Source of the DNA: Actinomycetes bacterium
Lineage (GTDB): Bacteria > Actinomycetota > Actinomycetes > Nanopelagicales > Nanopelagicaceae
Assembly (NCBI GenBank): GCA_919902125.1
Contig: CAKKQM010000010.1
Span: 10,557-45,888, forward strand
Reading direction: 5' to 3'
DNA length: 35,332 nucleotides
Positions 18,083 through 28,755 of this stretch are shown in pieces. Below the pieces are notes generated by a model. That model ran no database searches and was not told the origin of the DNA. It saw only the letters and a list, made by a program, of their open reading frames with translations. A program made the translations under genes and the position numbers. Numbering within the stretch: the stretch's first letter is position 1; each line of letters begins with the position of its first letter.

Positions 18083-19803
18083 TCGGCCGAATCCCAATCG
18101 CTGATATCTCCCCCGTTGTCTACTTCGGTGGAGAGTTTGTCCATGTTAAAGCAATACCTGGTGAAGAAATCACTATCGCCGCCACAGTTATCCGGGAAAG
18201 CGATGCAGCCTTTGGCGCGTATGTAATTCTCTTCGATAGCGTAGGGAAAGAAATCGCACGAGTGGAAATGTATGAAATCTGGCCGAAAAGCGATCGTTAT
18301 AAAGGAACTTTGGCCCTGCCAAAGACAGGTGATTACACTTTTTGTATTGAGGCCCGTGATGAAACAACCACTCCACAACTACTATCTCGATCAGAGTTTT
18401 TTCCATTGCGCGCTGATCGCGAACGGGCGCTTGTCGGCGCTTGGTACGAATTTTTCCCACGGAGCGAAGGTGCAACAAAAAATGCTAGCGGCACTTTCGC
18501 TACAGCTGCGCAGCGGCTGCCAGATATTGCTGCCATGGGATTTGATGTCATTTATCTGCCGCCAGTACATCCGATCGGGCACTCGCATCGTAAAGGTGCA
18601 AATAATTCGCTAAGCGCTAGGCCAGAAGATCCTGGTGTGCCCTGGGCAATTGGCAATAAAGATGGCGGGCATGATGCAATCAACCCCGATCTTGGAACGC
18701 TGGCAGATTTTGAGCAATTTGTTTCTTCTGCCAAAAAAGTTGGCTTGGAAGTTGCAATGGATCTTGCGCTACAAACATCCCCTGACCATCCCTGGGTAAA
18801 AGAGCACCCCAATTGGTTTACCCATCGCTCCGATGGAACTATCGCATATGCCGAGAATCCACCAAAAAAATACCAAGATATCTATCCGCTCAATTTTGAT
18901 CAGGATTACGAAGGGCTTTTGCAGGAAGTCTTACGGATCATTCGTTTTTGGATCGCAAAAGGTGTCACACTATTCCGAGTTGATAATCCGCACACCAAAC
19001 CAGTCCATTTCTGGCATGAGTTGCTAACGGTGATTCACAATGAGTCTCCCGAAATTATTTTCCTTGCCGAAGCTTTCACCCGTCCTGCAATGATGCAGGC
19101 GCTTGCTAAAGCTGGCTTCCATCAGTCGTATACCTACTTCACATGGCGTACGACGAAGCAAGAAATTATTTCTTACGGCAATGAAGTAGCCCAAGAAACA
19201 AGTGCATTCTTTCGCCCAAACTTCTGGGTCAATACCCCAGATATCTTGCCCTTCCATCTACAAAGCGGAATCCCTGCAATGTTTGCACTACGCGCAGTTC
19301 TTGCTGCAACTCTTGCTCCCTCATGGGGTATGTACGCAGGCTACGAACTCTTCGAGCATCGCCCCTCTAATGAAGGTGGCGAAGAGTACTTAACTTCAGA
19401 GAAATATCAGATCCGCATCCGTGACTGGGATGGGGCGCAAAAGAAAGGCTTAAGCCTTGCGCCATTTATCACTCAACTCAATCAGATCCGTCGGGCGCAT
19501 CCAGCTCTCCAACGATTGCGTAACTTGGTATTTCATCATACTGACTCCGATGCCATCATTGCTTATTCCAAACGCGCGGGATCTGACCTCCTATTGGTCG
19601 TCGTCAATCTAGATCCAACCGTTGCCCAAGAAACAACTGTGCATTGGGATATGAGCGCGCTCGGTCTCAACAAAGATAGTTTCACTGTCACTGATCTTTT
19701 GGATGGTTCAACTTTTTCTTGGTCTGCTCAAACTTTTATTCATCTTGACCCAAACAAACCTACTGGCAAAGTTGCACATATCGCTCATGTGGAAATGAGT
19801 TAG
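18079..19803 (+). CDS. glgE: Alpha-1,4-glucan:maltose-1-phosphate maltosyltransferase
   Basis: [11 protein letters not shown]..., [30 protein letters not shown] start overlapping the aceE TGA; 574 aa. Confidence 0.93.
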   Translation: MIGRIPIADISPVVYFGGEFVHVKAIPGEEITIAATVIRESDAAFGAYVILFDSVGKEIARVEMYEIWPKSDRYKGTLALPKTGDYTFCIEARDETTTPQLLSRSEFFPLRADRERALVGAWYEFFPRSEGATKNASGTFATAAQRLPDIAAMGFDVIYLPPVHPIGHSHRKGANNSLSARPEDPGVPWAIGNKDGGHDAINPDLGTLADFEQFVSSAKKVGLEVAMDLALQTSPDHPWVKEHPNWFTHRSDGTIAYAENPPKKYQDIYPLNFDQDYEGLLQEVLRIIRFWIAKGVTLFRVDNPHTKPVHFWHELLTVIHNESPEIIFLAEAFTRPAMMQALAKAGFHQSYTYFTWRTTKQEIISYGNEVAQETSAFFRPNFWVNTPDILPFHLQSGIPAMFALRAVLAATLAPSWGMYAGYELFEHRPSNEGGEEYLTSEKYQIRIRDWDGAQKKGLSLAPFITQLNQIRRAHPALQRLRNLVFHHTDSDAIIAYSKRAGSDLLLVVVNLDPTVAQETTVHWDMSALGLNKDSFTVTDLLDGSTFSWSAQTFIHLDPNKPTGKVAHIAHVEMS

Positions 19804-19804
19804 C

Positions 19805-21676
19805 GTGGCTTATCTCAATCCACATTCCACGCTTGGAGAGTTGGATCTCTATCTCATCGGCAAAGGATGCCACGAAAAACTCTGGGAAGTTCTGGGAGCG
19901 CATATCAAGCGCGCCAAATCTGGAAAGTTACTTGGCACTATCTTCACTCTGTGGGCGCCCAATGCCCAAGCGGTCAGCCTGATCTGCGATGCAAATTTCT
20001 GGGATCGTAACTCTCATAAGATGAAACGCGTTGGTCGCAGCGGCATCTGGGAAATATTTATTCCCGATCTGGGCGCCGGGCTGAGATATAAATTTGCCAT
20101 TCAACAAGGTGATGGTCGATGGGTTGATCACGCCGATCCGCTTGCTCACCATACTGAAATTCCGCCGTTGACCGCCTCGGTTCTCTTTGAGTCTCAATTC
20201 CAATGGAGTGATACGGATTGGATCGCAAAACGTGAGAAGTTTGAATCCTGGCGCAGACCTGTATCTATCTATGAAGTACACCTTGGGTCTTGGAAACTCG
20301 GCTTAAATTATCGCCAGCTCGCCAAAGAATTAGTTTCTTACGCGAAAGAGCAGGGTTTCACCCATATCGAATTTCTGCCCGTTATGGAGCACCCCTATGG
20401 CCCATCTTGGGGTTACCAAGTCACCTCGTTCTTTGCGCCAACATCGCGCTTTGGCTCCCCCGATGAATTCCGCTTCCTTATTGCCGAACTACACAAAGCA
20501 GAGATTGGAGTCATCCTGGATTGGGTTCCTGCCCACTTTCCTAAAGATGAATGGGCCTTGGCACGCTTTGATGGCACAGCACTCTATGAACATGCAGACC
20601 CGCGGTTAGGCGAGCACCCTGACTGGGGAACTTTCATATTTAACTTTGGTCGCAATGAGGTGCGCAATTTTCTGGTGGCAAGTGCTCTCTATTGGTTGAC
20701 TGAATTTCATATTGATGGCTTACGGGTTGATGCGGTCGCCTCAATGCTTTACCTTGATTACTCTCGCAAAGAAGGTGAATGGTTACCCAATAAAGATGGT
20801 GGGCGTGAAAATCTAGAAGCGGTACAACTCCTCAAGGAAGTAACTACTGCTGCCTACAGAACTCATCCCGGGATTATGATGATTGCAGAAGAATCAACAG
20901 CTTGGTCTGGGGTCTCAAGGAGCACCGATTTAGGCGGGCTTGGTTTTGGTTTTAAATGGAATATGGGTTGGATGCATGACACATTAACCTACCTGCAACG
21001 CGATCCTATTCATCGCGTTCATCACCACAACGACATTACTTTCCCCATACTTTATGCATGGAGTGAGAACTATGTTCTGCCAATTTCGCATGATGAAGTT
21101 GTCCATGGCAAAGGCTCTCTGGTAAATAAGTTCCCTGGAGATCGTTGGCAGAAACTCGCCACCCTGCGGGCCCTCTATGGATTTATGTGGGCGCATCCAG
21201 GCAAAAAATTACTCTTTATGGGTAGCGAGTTCGCCCAAAATGATGAATGGGATGAGAGCCAAGGGCTGCAGTGGCACCTCACCGAATTCGATGAACACCG
21301 TGGTATCCAGAGAACAATTCAAGCGCTCAATGAAAAATACAGAATGACGTCAGCACTCTGGGAACGAGATACATCTCCGGAAGGATTCACTTGGCTTGTT
21401 GATCAAGATGCCGCCAGCAACATTCTGGCTTTCGCGCGCTGGGATGATTCTGGAAAGGCGTTGGTCTGCGTGACAAATTTCTCGCCCATCCCCCACGAGC
21501 GCTATACCTTGCCTCTTCCACTATCTGGGCGCTGGGTAGAAGTAATTAATACAGACAGCCTTGCCTTCGGTGGAAGTGGCGTCCAGAACGATGCGATAAA
21601 TGCCAGTGCCACAAGTGGCAATTACGTCAATCTGCGAGTTCCCCCACTTGCGACAATCTGGTTACAACAAGGCTAA
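19805..21676 (+). CDS. glgB: 1,4-alpha-glucan branching enzyme
   Basis: GH13 signature HGLRVDAVASMLYLDYSRKEGEW, LPISHDEVVHGKGS; follows glgE. Confidence 0.96.
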   Translation: MAYLNPHSTLGELDLYLIGKGCHEKLWEVLGAHIKRAKSGKLLGTIFTLWAPNAQAVSLICDANFWDRNSHKMKRVGRSGIWEIFIPDLGAGLRYKFAIQQGDGRWVDHADPLAHHTEIPPLTASVLFESQFQWSDTDWIAKREKFESWRRPVSIYEVHLGSWKLGLNYRQLAKELVSYAKEQGFTHIEFLPVMEHPYGPSWGYQVTSFFAPTSRFGSPDEFRFLIAELHKAEIGVILDWVPAHFPKDEWALARFDGTALYEHADPRLGEHPDWGTFIFNFGRNEVRNFLVASALYWLTEFHIDGLRVDAVASMLYLDYSRKEGEWLPNKDGGRENLEAVQLLKEVTTAAYRTHPGIMMIAEESTAWSGVSRSTDLGGLGFGFKWNMGWMHDTLTYLQRDPIHRVHHHNDITFPILYAWSENYVLPISHDEVVHGKGSLVNKFPGDRWQKLATLRALYGFMWAHPGKKLLFMGSEFAQNDEWDESQGLQWHLTEFDEHRGIQRTIQALNEKYRMTSALWERDTSPEGFTWLVDQDAASNILAFARWDDSGKALVCVTNFSPIPHERYTLPLPLSGRWVEVINTDSLAFGGSGVQNDAINASATSGNYVNLRVPPLATIWLQQG

Positions 21677-22851
21677 AGAGTACTTTTTTTAAGTGTCTTA
21701 GTAGTAAATGCCACTGCGATCAGCATCGCCGCTGGAATCATCAAAGCCACTCCGATCGAGGTGAGTTGGGCAGTCCAAGCAATAATGCCTTTACAGATGA
21801 AGACAAAAATGGTGTTGACCGCACCTAACTGCCCAAGAACAACACTGCCTGGCGCTTTCGAACGACGGTTGGCTGCACCCAAAAATATTGGTGCTAAGAA
21901 CGAAGCGCCCAATCCCGCAATAAACATCCCAAAGGTGACAATTGCAAAACCAAGCGTGGGGAAACTCTTGCTCACTTGAACACCAACTGTCACTGCCACA
22001 ATAAAAGCAACTCCGCCAGTAATCACAGAGAGTCTTACAAGGCGCTCAATCCCTATATGCACAGTGACGCGATGAACAGTAAGCCGGCCGGTAATCATGG
22101 CAAGCACAAAGAGGATGTAAGGGATGGTGCTTACTCCAGCGCTCATATGTAAATCTTCTTTGGCAAAAATTGTTGCCCAGTCGCCCATTGCGAACTCCAA
22201 CATGATTGCACAGGTTAACCCGACGCTTACTATCCAATCGATTCTAAAGGATGAAAAGAGAGTACGCATTGAGTACTCATCGTCAAATTCTTTGCTGCCC
22301 GACAACAAAGTAGAATCGAGTCTTTGCAAAAGTATCAACATCGCGGTGTAAACAACGACGGCTAGTACATCGATATGCACCACAAGCGGAACTCTCCCAG
22401 TAAGAAAACCAGAAAAAATTGCGGTGACGAGCGCACCTGCAGACCAGAAACCGTGCAATCTCGGCATGAGATTTTCTCCATTTGACGCTTCTTCATGAAA
22501 CGCCTGACCATTTACCGCAATATGAAAGGCAGAAATACTGGCACCCATTGCGATATTGGCGAGAAGAAATTCCCATATCGAGGTCACATGCACAATGAGA
22601 GAAATAGTGCCAAATAAAAGTGTGGCGCTGACAGTTAGAGCCTTGCGAGTACCAAAGCGATGCACGAGATGGCCCACGGTGAGCAGACTGATTAAGGAGC
22701 CAATTGCACTAGCGCTGATCAAAGTACCGAACTGACCATTACTTAAATGAAGATTCTGCTTTACTTCAGGAAAGCGCGGAACCCACGCGATGATGCCAAA
22801 TCCAAAAAGGAAGAAAAGAGCTGCCAACGCCCTGCGTTGCGGAGTATTCAT
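21673..22851 (-). CDS. MFS transporter
   Basis: 392 aa, ~12 TM, repeated G-rich MFS motifs. Confidence 0.82.
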   Translation of the reverse strand: MNTPQRRALAALFFLFGFGIIAWVPRFPEVKQNLHLSNGQFGTLISASAIGSLISLLTVGHLVHRFGTRKALTVSATLLFGTISLIVHVTSIWEFLLANIAMGASISAFHIAVNGQAFHEEASNGENLMPRLHGFWSAGALVTAIFSGFLTGRVPLVVHIDVLAVVVYTAMLILLQRLDSTLLSGSKEFDDEYSMRTLFSSFRIDWIVSVGLTCAIMLEFAMGDWATIFAKEDLHMSAGVSTIPYILFVLAMITGRLTVHRVTVHIGIERLVRLSVITGGVAFIVAVTVGVQVSKSFPTLGFAIVTFGMFIAGLGASFLAPIFLGAANRRSKAPGSVVLGQLGAVNTIFVFICKGIIAWTAQLTSIGVALMIPAAMLIAVAFTTKTLKKSTL

Positions 22852-23705
22852 TAAAAAAGAGCGCTTGCCAGCGCGCTGCGAGCCTTGACTAACCGTGGAT
22901 CGGCAGGGTCAACTAATGCAAAAAGTTCGAGGAGGTGCGCTTTTGCGCGGCCTTGCTCACTTCCCTCAAATGTGCGTACGCAACGAAGTAGTCGATTAAA
23001 TGCCCCCTCCACATCTCCGCTAGCAATTTCAATATCAGCGCATTGAATTTGAAGTTCAAGGTTGTTGGGTTCAGTTGCTGCAGCCACAGAAACAGCCGCC
23101 GCATCAATGGCACTCGTACGGATAAGAAGCTGAGTTTGAGCCAGCCCCAACTTAGCAAATGAGTCTTGTGGCTTACGGGTAAGTAGTTTCTTGTATGCCG
23201 CTTCCGCGACAAGGAAATCACCTGCTTCAATGGCGGCAAGGGCTTCTTCCTCTTCTGGTTCCATGCGCTCTTCAACAGCAGATCCAATTCCTTGTTCGGC
23301 TGCAATAGCAAGAATTTTCTCTATCACCATCCGAATTTGCGCTTCGGGATAACTTTGTTCAAAGAGAGGGACAAGTTGTTCAGCGATGAGAGCAACCGCG
23401 TACGGAACTGTACGCGCTTGGAGTGCCTGTGCCACTTGGGTTTCTACATCAACATTGACCGTGCCAAGAACCCAACGATCTGCGTCGCTCATCTGCAAGG
23501 TCGATAAGATTTCTACAACTTTGATAGATTCAGGACTACGCACTGACCAACAGATCAGGATGACTGGCTTGGTGTGCGAAAGTGTGAGAAATTCTGTCGT
23601 GAAAGTGGCTGCGGTAACTTCTTTGCCTGCAGCAACCACCGGCACTGCTGGTTTTCCCAGCGCGCCAAGGTCGATAGCCCGACCAAAATTGGAAGATAAA
23701 GTCAT
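22851..23705 (-). CDS. Thioredoxin-like domain with C-terminal TPR-like region (CnoX/YbbN-like)
   Basis: Trx-fold N-terminus (VILICWSVRSPESIKVVEIL..., no CxxC), TPR-like C-terminus. Confidence 0.75.
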   Translation of the reverse strand: MTLSSNFGRAIDLGALGKPAVPVVAAGKEVTAATFTTEFLTLSHTKPVILICWSVRSPESIKVVEILSTLQMSDADRWVLGTVNVDVETQVAQALQARTVPYAVALIAEQLVPLFEQSYPEAQIRMVIEKILAIAAEQGIGSAVEERMEPEEEEALAAIEAGDFLVAEAAYKKLLTRKPQDSFAKLGLAQTQLLIRTSAIDAAAVSVAAATEPNNLELQIQCADIEIASGDVEGAFNRLLRCVRTFEGSEQGRAKAHLLELFALVDPADPRLVKARSALASALF

Positions 23706-23712
23706 TGTCCTA

Positions 23713-24936
23713 TCATGCCCTTAATTCAATACCGGAATCACGGCGGAAAGGCAGGACCTCAGAGATATAGGAGTGGGCCGCAAAATTAAGTCCGACATCG
23801 TGGCCAGCTTTCTCGCTCAGATACCAACGATGCTCCAACACTTCATGAAAGAGTTGTGCTGGCTCGATCCTTCCTTGAAGTTCAGGTGGGACCAGAGCAA
23901 TGATCGGTTGGAAAACTTCCCTCAACCATCGCATCGCACAGACTTCTATCGGTTCATCTGGTTTTGCTTCTCGCGTGCGATACCGATCAAAAGATGCAAT
24001 GAGGCGCTTGGCCTGCAATTCTTCCGTTTCCAAACCCACCAATTCGTGAAGGCGTTGTTGGTGATAACCCGCCGCAACTAATTTGGGTTGGAATCGCAAC
24101 GCATGATTGTCTCCATCGAGTAAGACTGAAACCTCTTCAACGGCAAAACCTAAATCTTGCAATTGGCGCATTGCGCCTTCCACCGCATGACGATCCTTAG
24201 GATCAAGAAGTTGCGGCTCTTTGAGCGTGGCCCACAATCTGCGGTAACGCTTGATAACGCCATCACTTGCGCGGACTGGATCCATACCGGGGTAGAGAAC
24301 GCCAGAGAGTGCCAAATCTTCAAGTTCTGCCGCAACGTTGAAGTGTGCAATATCTAAATCGTGCTCGCGTTGGCCATCGCTTAAAGTGTGTTGGAACTCG
24401 CCCGTCTCGGCATCGACCAGATAAGCTGCAAAACCTTCGGCATCTCTGCGGAAAAGAGCGTTGGAGAGAGAGCAATCCCCCCACCAGAACCCCAAGAGAT
24501 GCAACCTCACCAGAAGTAGCGCGAGCGCATTTGCCATGGTCATAACATCATGTGCGGTCATATTTCCAGTGAGCAGGACGCGATACGGCAACGAAAAGGG
24601 GAGAAATCGCGTCACCAAGGCACAGGGTAATTCCTCGCCGTTTGCATCTGTGCGCCCTTCGATTACAGCAATCGGCTCAACGCTGGGCGCGCTCAAATGA
24701 GAGAGTTGACGGAGCAACTGATATTCGCGATTGGCGAACTCAGCGACAGTTTCTTTTACGGCATAAATCTCACTATCGGGAGCTTGCGTTGCCCGCACCA
24801 GACGGACCACATGGCGCGAAATGCCTCGTTTTTCGGCAAGAGATGGATCCTCCGGCCACTCCTCCAGCGGCTGTTCCCATGGCAGACCTGTGATTGAAGC
24901 AATCTCCTCCCCCAATCCAGTGATCCGCAATGGCAT
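23713..24936 (-). CDS. DUF4032 domain protein (kinase-like N-terminus)
   Basis: YAVKET...REYQLLRQL, LHLLGFWWGDCSLSNALFRRDAEGFAAYLVDAETGE; start MPLRITGL preferred. Confidence 0.8.
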   Translation of the reverse strand: MPLRITGLGEEIASITGLPWEQPLEEWPEDPSLAEKRGISRHVVRLVRATQAPDSEIYAVKETVAEFANREYQLLRQLSHLSAPSVEPIAVIEGRTDANGEELPCALVTRFLPFSLPYRVLLTGNMTAHDVMTMANALALLLVRLHLLGFWWGDCSLSNALFRRDAEGFAAYLVDAETGEFQHTLSDGQREHDLDIAHFNVAAELEDLALSGVLYPGMDPVRASDGVIKRYRRLWATLKEPQLLDPKDRHAVEGAMRQLQDLGFAVEEVSVLLDGDNHALRFQPKLVAAGYHQQRLHELVGLETEELQAKRLIASFDRYRTREAKPDEPIEVCAMRWLREVFQPIIALVPPELQGRIEPAQLFHEVLEHRWYLSEKAGHDVGLNFAAHSYISEVLPFRRDSGIELRA

Positions 24937-25031
24937 GGTGACATTCTCTCCTATCCCTCCTACCAATGCCAACGAGAGATGAATACGACTCACCTGATGA
25001 GATGATTGTCGCCACCGTTTACACTAGTTAT

Positions 25032-26150
25032 ATGGCAATCTCTGATCGCGTTAAGAAGGTTCGCGCCAAAAAAGTTATTTCCCAAATTGATTTTGGCGCA
25101 CCTGGTGTACCCATCAACCGCGCACATCCATTTTACTTTGGATTTTTTGCAACAACTGGAGGACTTGCTGCGCTAGTACTCATGCGTTCACTTGCTGCTG
25201 CAAGTCAGATATTTGTTCTCATCATTATTGCTCTCTTCCTTGCTATGGGCCTCAACCCAGCAGTTGAAGCGTTGCGTCTGCGCGGACTTTCCCGCATAAG
25301 CGCAGTCACGACAATCTTTACCCTTGTCATAATCTTCGTTGGCCTTTTTGCATGGCTAGTCATACCTCCTGTCGTATCGCAGGGTGCTGAGCTCATCAAC
25401 AGCGCACCAACACTATTAAATGAACTTAAACAGAATGCAACGATAGCTTCGCTCAATGAGCGTTACGACCTAATCGATACGTTACAGACAAAACTCAAAG
25501 CAATCACCGGCGATGGCACCCTGCTTATCTCCGCTTTTGGTGGAGTTGTGGGTGTTGGGAAAACTGTGATTTCTGGAACTTTCACATCGCTTACTATTTT
25601 GGTTCTCACGTTGTATTTCCTAATATCACTTCCAGCCGTAATTGGACTGGGTTTGCGTTTGGTTCCTGCTACTCGACGCGACCGGGTCTCGCGTCTTACC
25701 AATGCAATCATTTCTCGCATTGGCGCTTTCGTTGGAAGTCAGATCACGATCGCAATTCTTGCAGGAGTATTTACTCTAATTTTCGCTGCCGTGCTTGGAA
25801 TGCCTTTCCCATTCGCCCTCGGTATGTTGATCTTTATCTGCGGTTTAATTCCTCTTATTGGGCACTTTATTGGTATCACGATCTTCACAATCGTTGCATT
25901 GACTCAGTCGATACTTACTGGCCTAATTGCCTTTCTTGGTTACGTCCTTTATGTACAAATTGAAAATTACATCATCACACCCCGGATTATGCGTAAGTCT
26001 CTTGCTATTCCCGGTGCGGTAACGATCATCGCTGCACTCCTGGGGTCATCGCTGCTCGGGCTCGTTGGCGCGCTACTTGCTGTGCCAATTGCCGCTGCAA
26101 TAATTCTTATTCTTGATGAAGTTGTTTTCCCACGAGCAGATAACTCTTAA
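25032..26150 (+). CDS. AI-2E family transporter
   Basis: Multi-TM; GLIPLIGHFIG..., QIENYIITPRIMRKS... motifs. ORF open from 24966. Confidence 0.88.
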   Translation: MAISDRVKKVRAKKVISQIDFGAPGVPINRAHPFYFGFFATTGGLAALVLMRSLAAASQIFVLIIIALFLAMGLNPAVEALRLRGLSRISAVTTIFTLVIIFVGLFAWLVIPPVVSQGAELINSAPTLLNELKQNATIASLNERYDLIDTLQTKLKAITGDGTLLISAFGGVVGVGKTVISGTFTSLTILVLTLYFLISLPAVIGLGLRLVPATRRDRVSRLTNAIISRIGAFVGSQITIAILAGVFTLIFAAVLGMPFPFALGMLIFICGLIPLIGHFIGITIFTIVALTQSILTGLIAFLGYVLYVQIENYIITPRIMRKSLAIPGAVTIIAALLGSSLLGLVGALLAVPIAAAIILILDEVVFPRADNS

Positions 26151-26153
26151 CTC

Positions 26154-26864
26154 TCAAAACTGGGTTGGCAAAGGCAATCGCTCTGGCGCTACACGTCTAA
26201 CGATTTCAGATAGAACACGATAAACAGAAGGTTCGCCAACCCAGAGATGTTTCGCCCCATCCACTGCAATAAGCTCAACATGCTCTATTCGGGAAAAACG
26301 TTGGCGGGCTTGGGCAGGCGGAAGATAATCATCAAACTCAGGAATAAGCGCAATCATCGGACGCGAATCAGAGTTCCAGTACATAAGTTGCTCGGGAGTT
26401 GAAGTTCGAAGCGGTGGACTCAAGAGGATCAAACCCTTATGGCGGGGGTCTTTCGCGTGCTGTAGCGCCAGATCAGTTCCGAATGACCATCCAACAACCC
26501 AGAGGTTGGTGAGTTGTAGCTCATCGAAGCAATAGGAAAGCATCGCTTGAAGATCCAAGCCTTCACCCACGCCATTGTCGAAATGGCCTTCGCTTCTTCC
26601 TGCATCACTGGCTGTTCCGCGGGTGTTAAATCGCACAACAGAAATTCCTGCCAGTGCCGGTAAACGATTGGCGGCTTTCTTAAACAGATGGCTATCCATC
26701 ATCCCGCCAGCAGTAGGCAGTGGGTGGAGGCAGAGAATTGCACCAGTGGGTTTATCTAAGGGACGCGCAATTTCGCCGATGAGAGTAAGACCATCGGCTG
26801 TACGGACCGTAAATGGTGTACGGACTGCAGGCAGAACTGTGTTGGCACGGATGATCTCTGACAT
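26154..26864 (-). CDS. Alpha/beta hydrolase
   Basis: GWSFGT nucleophile elbow, GAKHLWVG near the C-terminus; start MSEIIRANT (26864). Confidence 0.8.
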   Translation of the reverse strand: MSEIIRANTVLPAVRTPFTVRTADGLTLIGEIARPLDKPTGAILCLHPLPTAGGMMDSHLFKKAANRLPALAGISVVRFNTRGTASDAGRSEGHFDNGVGEGLDLQAMLSYCFDELQLTNLWVVGWSFGTDLALQHAKDPRHKGLILLSPPLRTSTPEQLMYWNSDSRPMIALIPEFDDYLPPAQARQRFSRIEHVELIAVDGAKHLWVGEPSVYRVLSEIVRRVAPERLPLPTQF

Positions 26865-26906
26865 GTCACTAAGTCTATCCACCACACCTACCGCTAGACT
26901 TTTTGA

Positions 26907-28391
26907 ATGACCGTTCAAGGTAGTTTGACATTTAGTACTCACTATCCAGCAACTGGTGAGGTGTCGGGTACTTATCCAATACATACAGATGCAGAGGTCA
27001 AGAGCGCCGTCGCTGCAGCGCGCGGGGTTGCGCCACAATGGCAAGAACTCGGATATGCCAAACGACGCAAAGTCTTGCTCGCTTGGAGCAGACTTCTAAT
27101 TGATCGCATTGAGGAATGCGCCGAACTGATCTCGCGCGAAACTGGAAAGCCCACGAGTGATGCCAAACTGGAAGCCAGCCTTGCGATTGGACATCTTGCC
27201 TGGGCGGCGCGCAATGCTCGCGAAATATTGCGGACGCAACATCGCAGACCAGGACTACTGATGGCCAACATGGCTGCAACTGTTGAACGGTCACCCCTTG
27301 GCGTTGTCGGTGTAATTGGTCCATGGAATTACCCGATCTTTACTCCCATGGGTTCCATTTCCTACGCTTTAGCTGCGGGAAATACTGTCGTCTTTAAGCC
27401 GAGTGAGTTTTCTCCCGGTGTTGGCATCTGGCTCGCAAAAACTTTTGCCGAAGTCGCTCCAAACCACGAGATATTCTTAGTTATCACTGGTTTGGGAGAT
27501 ACAGGTCACGCACTCTGTGAAAGTGGCGTCGATAAACTTGCATTCACTGGTTCTACAAAAACTGCCAAAATTGTTGCTGGCACTTGTGCCAGAACAATGA
27601 CGCCAGTGATCCTTGAATGTGGCGGCAAGGATCCCGTGATTATTGCAGCGGACGCCGATATCAAGACCGCTGCTGATTTCACTTTATGGTCTGCAATCTC
27701 TAACGCTGGACAGACCTGTATTGGTGCAGAGCGTGTATATGTTGATGAAAAAGTTGCCGATCAATTTATTACCGGAATTGTTGAATTAGGTAAGAAGGTC
27801 AGACCTGGTCCGCCAGGAGATGGAAATTATGGACCAGCGACGATGCCCAAACAACTTGACGTTATCGAATCTCATATTGCAGATGCCATCGCGCGTGGAG
27901 GCCAAGCTCTTCTTGGAGGATTGAATTCTCTCAAGCGTCCTTTTGTTGAACCCGTAATTTTAGTTAATGTTCCAGAAGATTCAATTGCGATGCAAGAAGA
28001 AACTTTTGGTCCGATCATCATTATCAATCGCGTTCAAGATATGTCAGAAGCGATCAGGCTTTCCAATGCTTCACGGTATGGACTTGGCGCGTCGGTCTGG
28101 TCTAAACGTCAAGGAAGCAAGATTGCATCACAACTGCACTGCGGCATGGTTGCAATTAACTCCACCATATCTTTTGCTGCTGTGGCCTCTGTTCCGTTTG
28201 GCGGAGTGAAAGATAGCGGCTATGGACGCATTCATGGCCCCGAAGGACTCTTAGAATTCACTTATGCCCGCACTGTAGTGCGGGCGCGTTTTCAATTACC
28301 TATTGCGTTGACAAGTTTTAGGCGGAATGCTTTTGCTGATCGCTTAATTGTTGGCCTGATTAAGGTCCTTCATGGGCGAAGGATTGGTTAA
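26907..28391 (+). CDS. Aldehyde dehydrogenase family protein (succinate-semialdehyde DH-like)
   Basis: GPWNYP, FTGSTKTAKIV, LECGGKDP, NAGQTCIGAERVYV. Confidence 0.92.
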   Translation: MTVQGSLTFSTHYPATGEVSGTYPIHTDAEVKSAVAAARGVAPQWQELGYAKRRKVLLAWSRLLIDRIEECAELISRETGKPTSDAKLEASLAIGHLAWAARNAREILRTQHRRPGLLMANMAATVERSPLGVVGVIGPWNYPIFTPMGSISYALAAGNTVVFKPSEFSPGVGIWLAKTFAEVAPNHEIFLVITGLGDTGHALCESGVDKLAFTGSTKTAKIVAGTCARTMTPVILECGGKDPVIIAADADIKTAADFTLWSAISNAGQTCIGAERVYVDEKVADQFITGIVELGKKVRPGPPGDGNYGPATMPKQLDVIESHIADAIARGGQALLGGLNSLKRPFVEPVILVNVPEDSIAMQEETFGPIIIINRVQDMSEAIRLSNASRYGLGASVWSKRQGSKIASQLHCGMVAINSTISFAAVASVPFGGVKDSGYGRIHGPEGLLEFTYARTVVRARFQLPIALTSFRRNAFADRLIVGLIKVLHGRRIG

Positions 28392-28404
28392 TTAATATCT
28401 CGTA

Positions 28405-28716
28405 CTAATATTTGGGCGCATTACGTGTGCGCTCGACTCGCGGCGTGCGATGTGCGCGCTTTATCCAACAGGCATTGTGCCAATGGCGACGGCTTTCAAC
28501 ATCATCTTCAATCCAGGCAACGGTATGCGGGGTTGCCATGGGAATCATCTGATCGCAACCTGGGCATCGATACGGCTTGGTTGAACTAGATCCCGTAATC
28601 TTTCTCACTCTATAAATACCCTCAGCATGTTCTTCAATCGCCTCACCGCTCGTGCTGATATCGCGCTCTTCGCGCGATGGTCTGCGATTCTTGGGGTGGT
28701 TACGGCGCGGGCTCAT
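28405..28716 (-). CDS. Small conserved actinobacterial protein with putative Zn-binding site (often annotated ATP/GTP-binding)
   Basis: YRCPGCDQMIPMATPHTVAW...RRHWHNACW. Confidence 0.75.
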   Translation of the reverse strand: MSPRRNHPKNRRPSREERDISTSGEAIEEHAEGIYRVRKITGSSSTKPYRCPGCDQMIPMATPHTVAWIEDDVESRRHWHNACWIKRAHRTPRVERTRNAPKY

Positions 28717-28755
28717 GCCCCTATCTTTTCGTATTTCTCAGCAACGGGTGACAGG

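Noticed and set aside
25005-25034. Leaderless promoter for the AI-2E gene (TACACT 6 nt before ATG)
   Set aside because: No convincing -35 at proper spacing; too weak to list.
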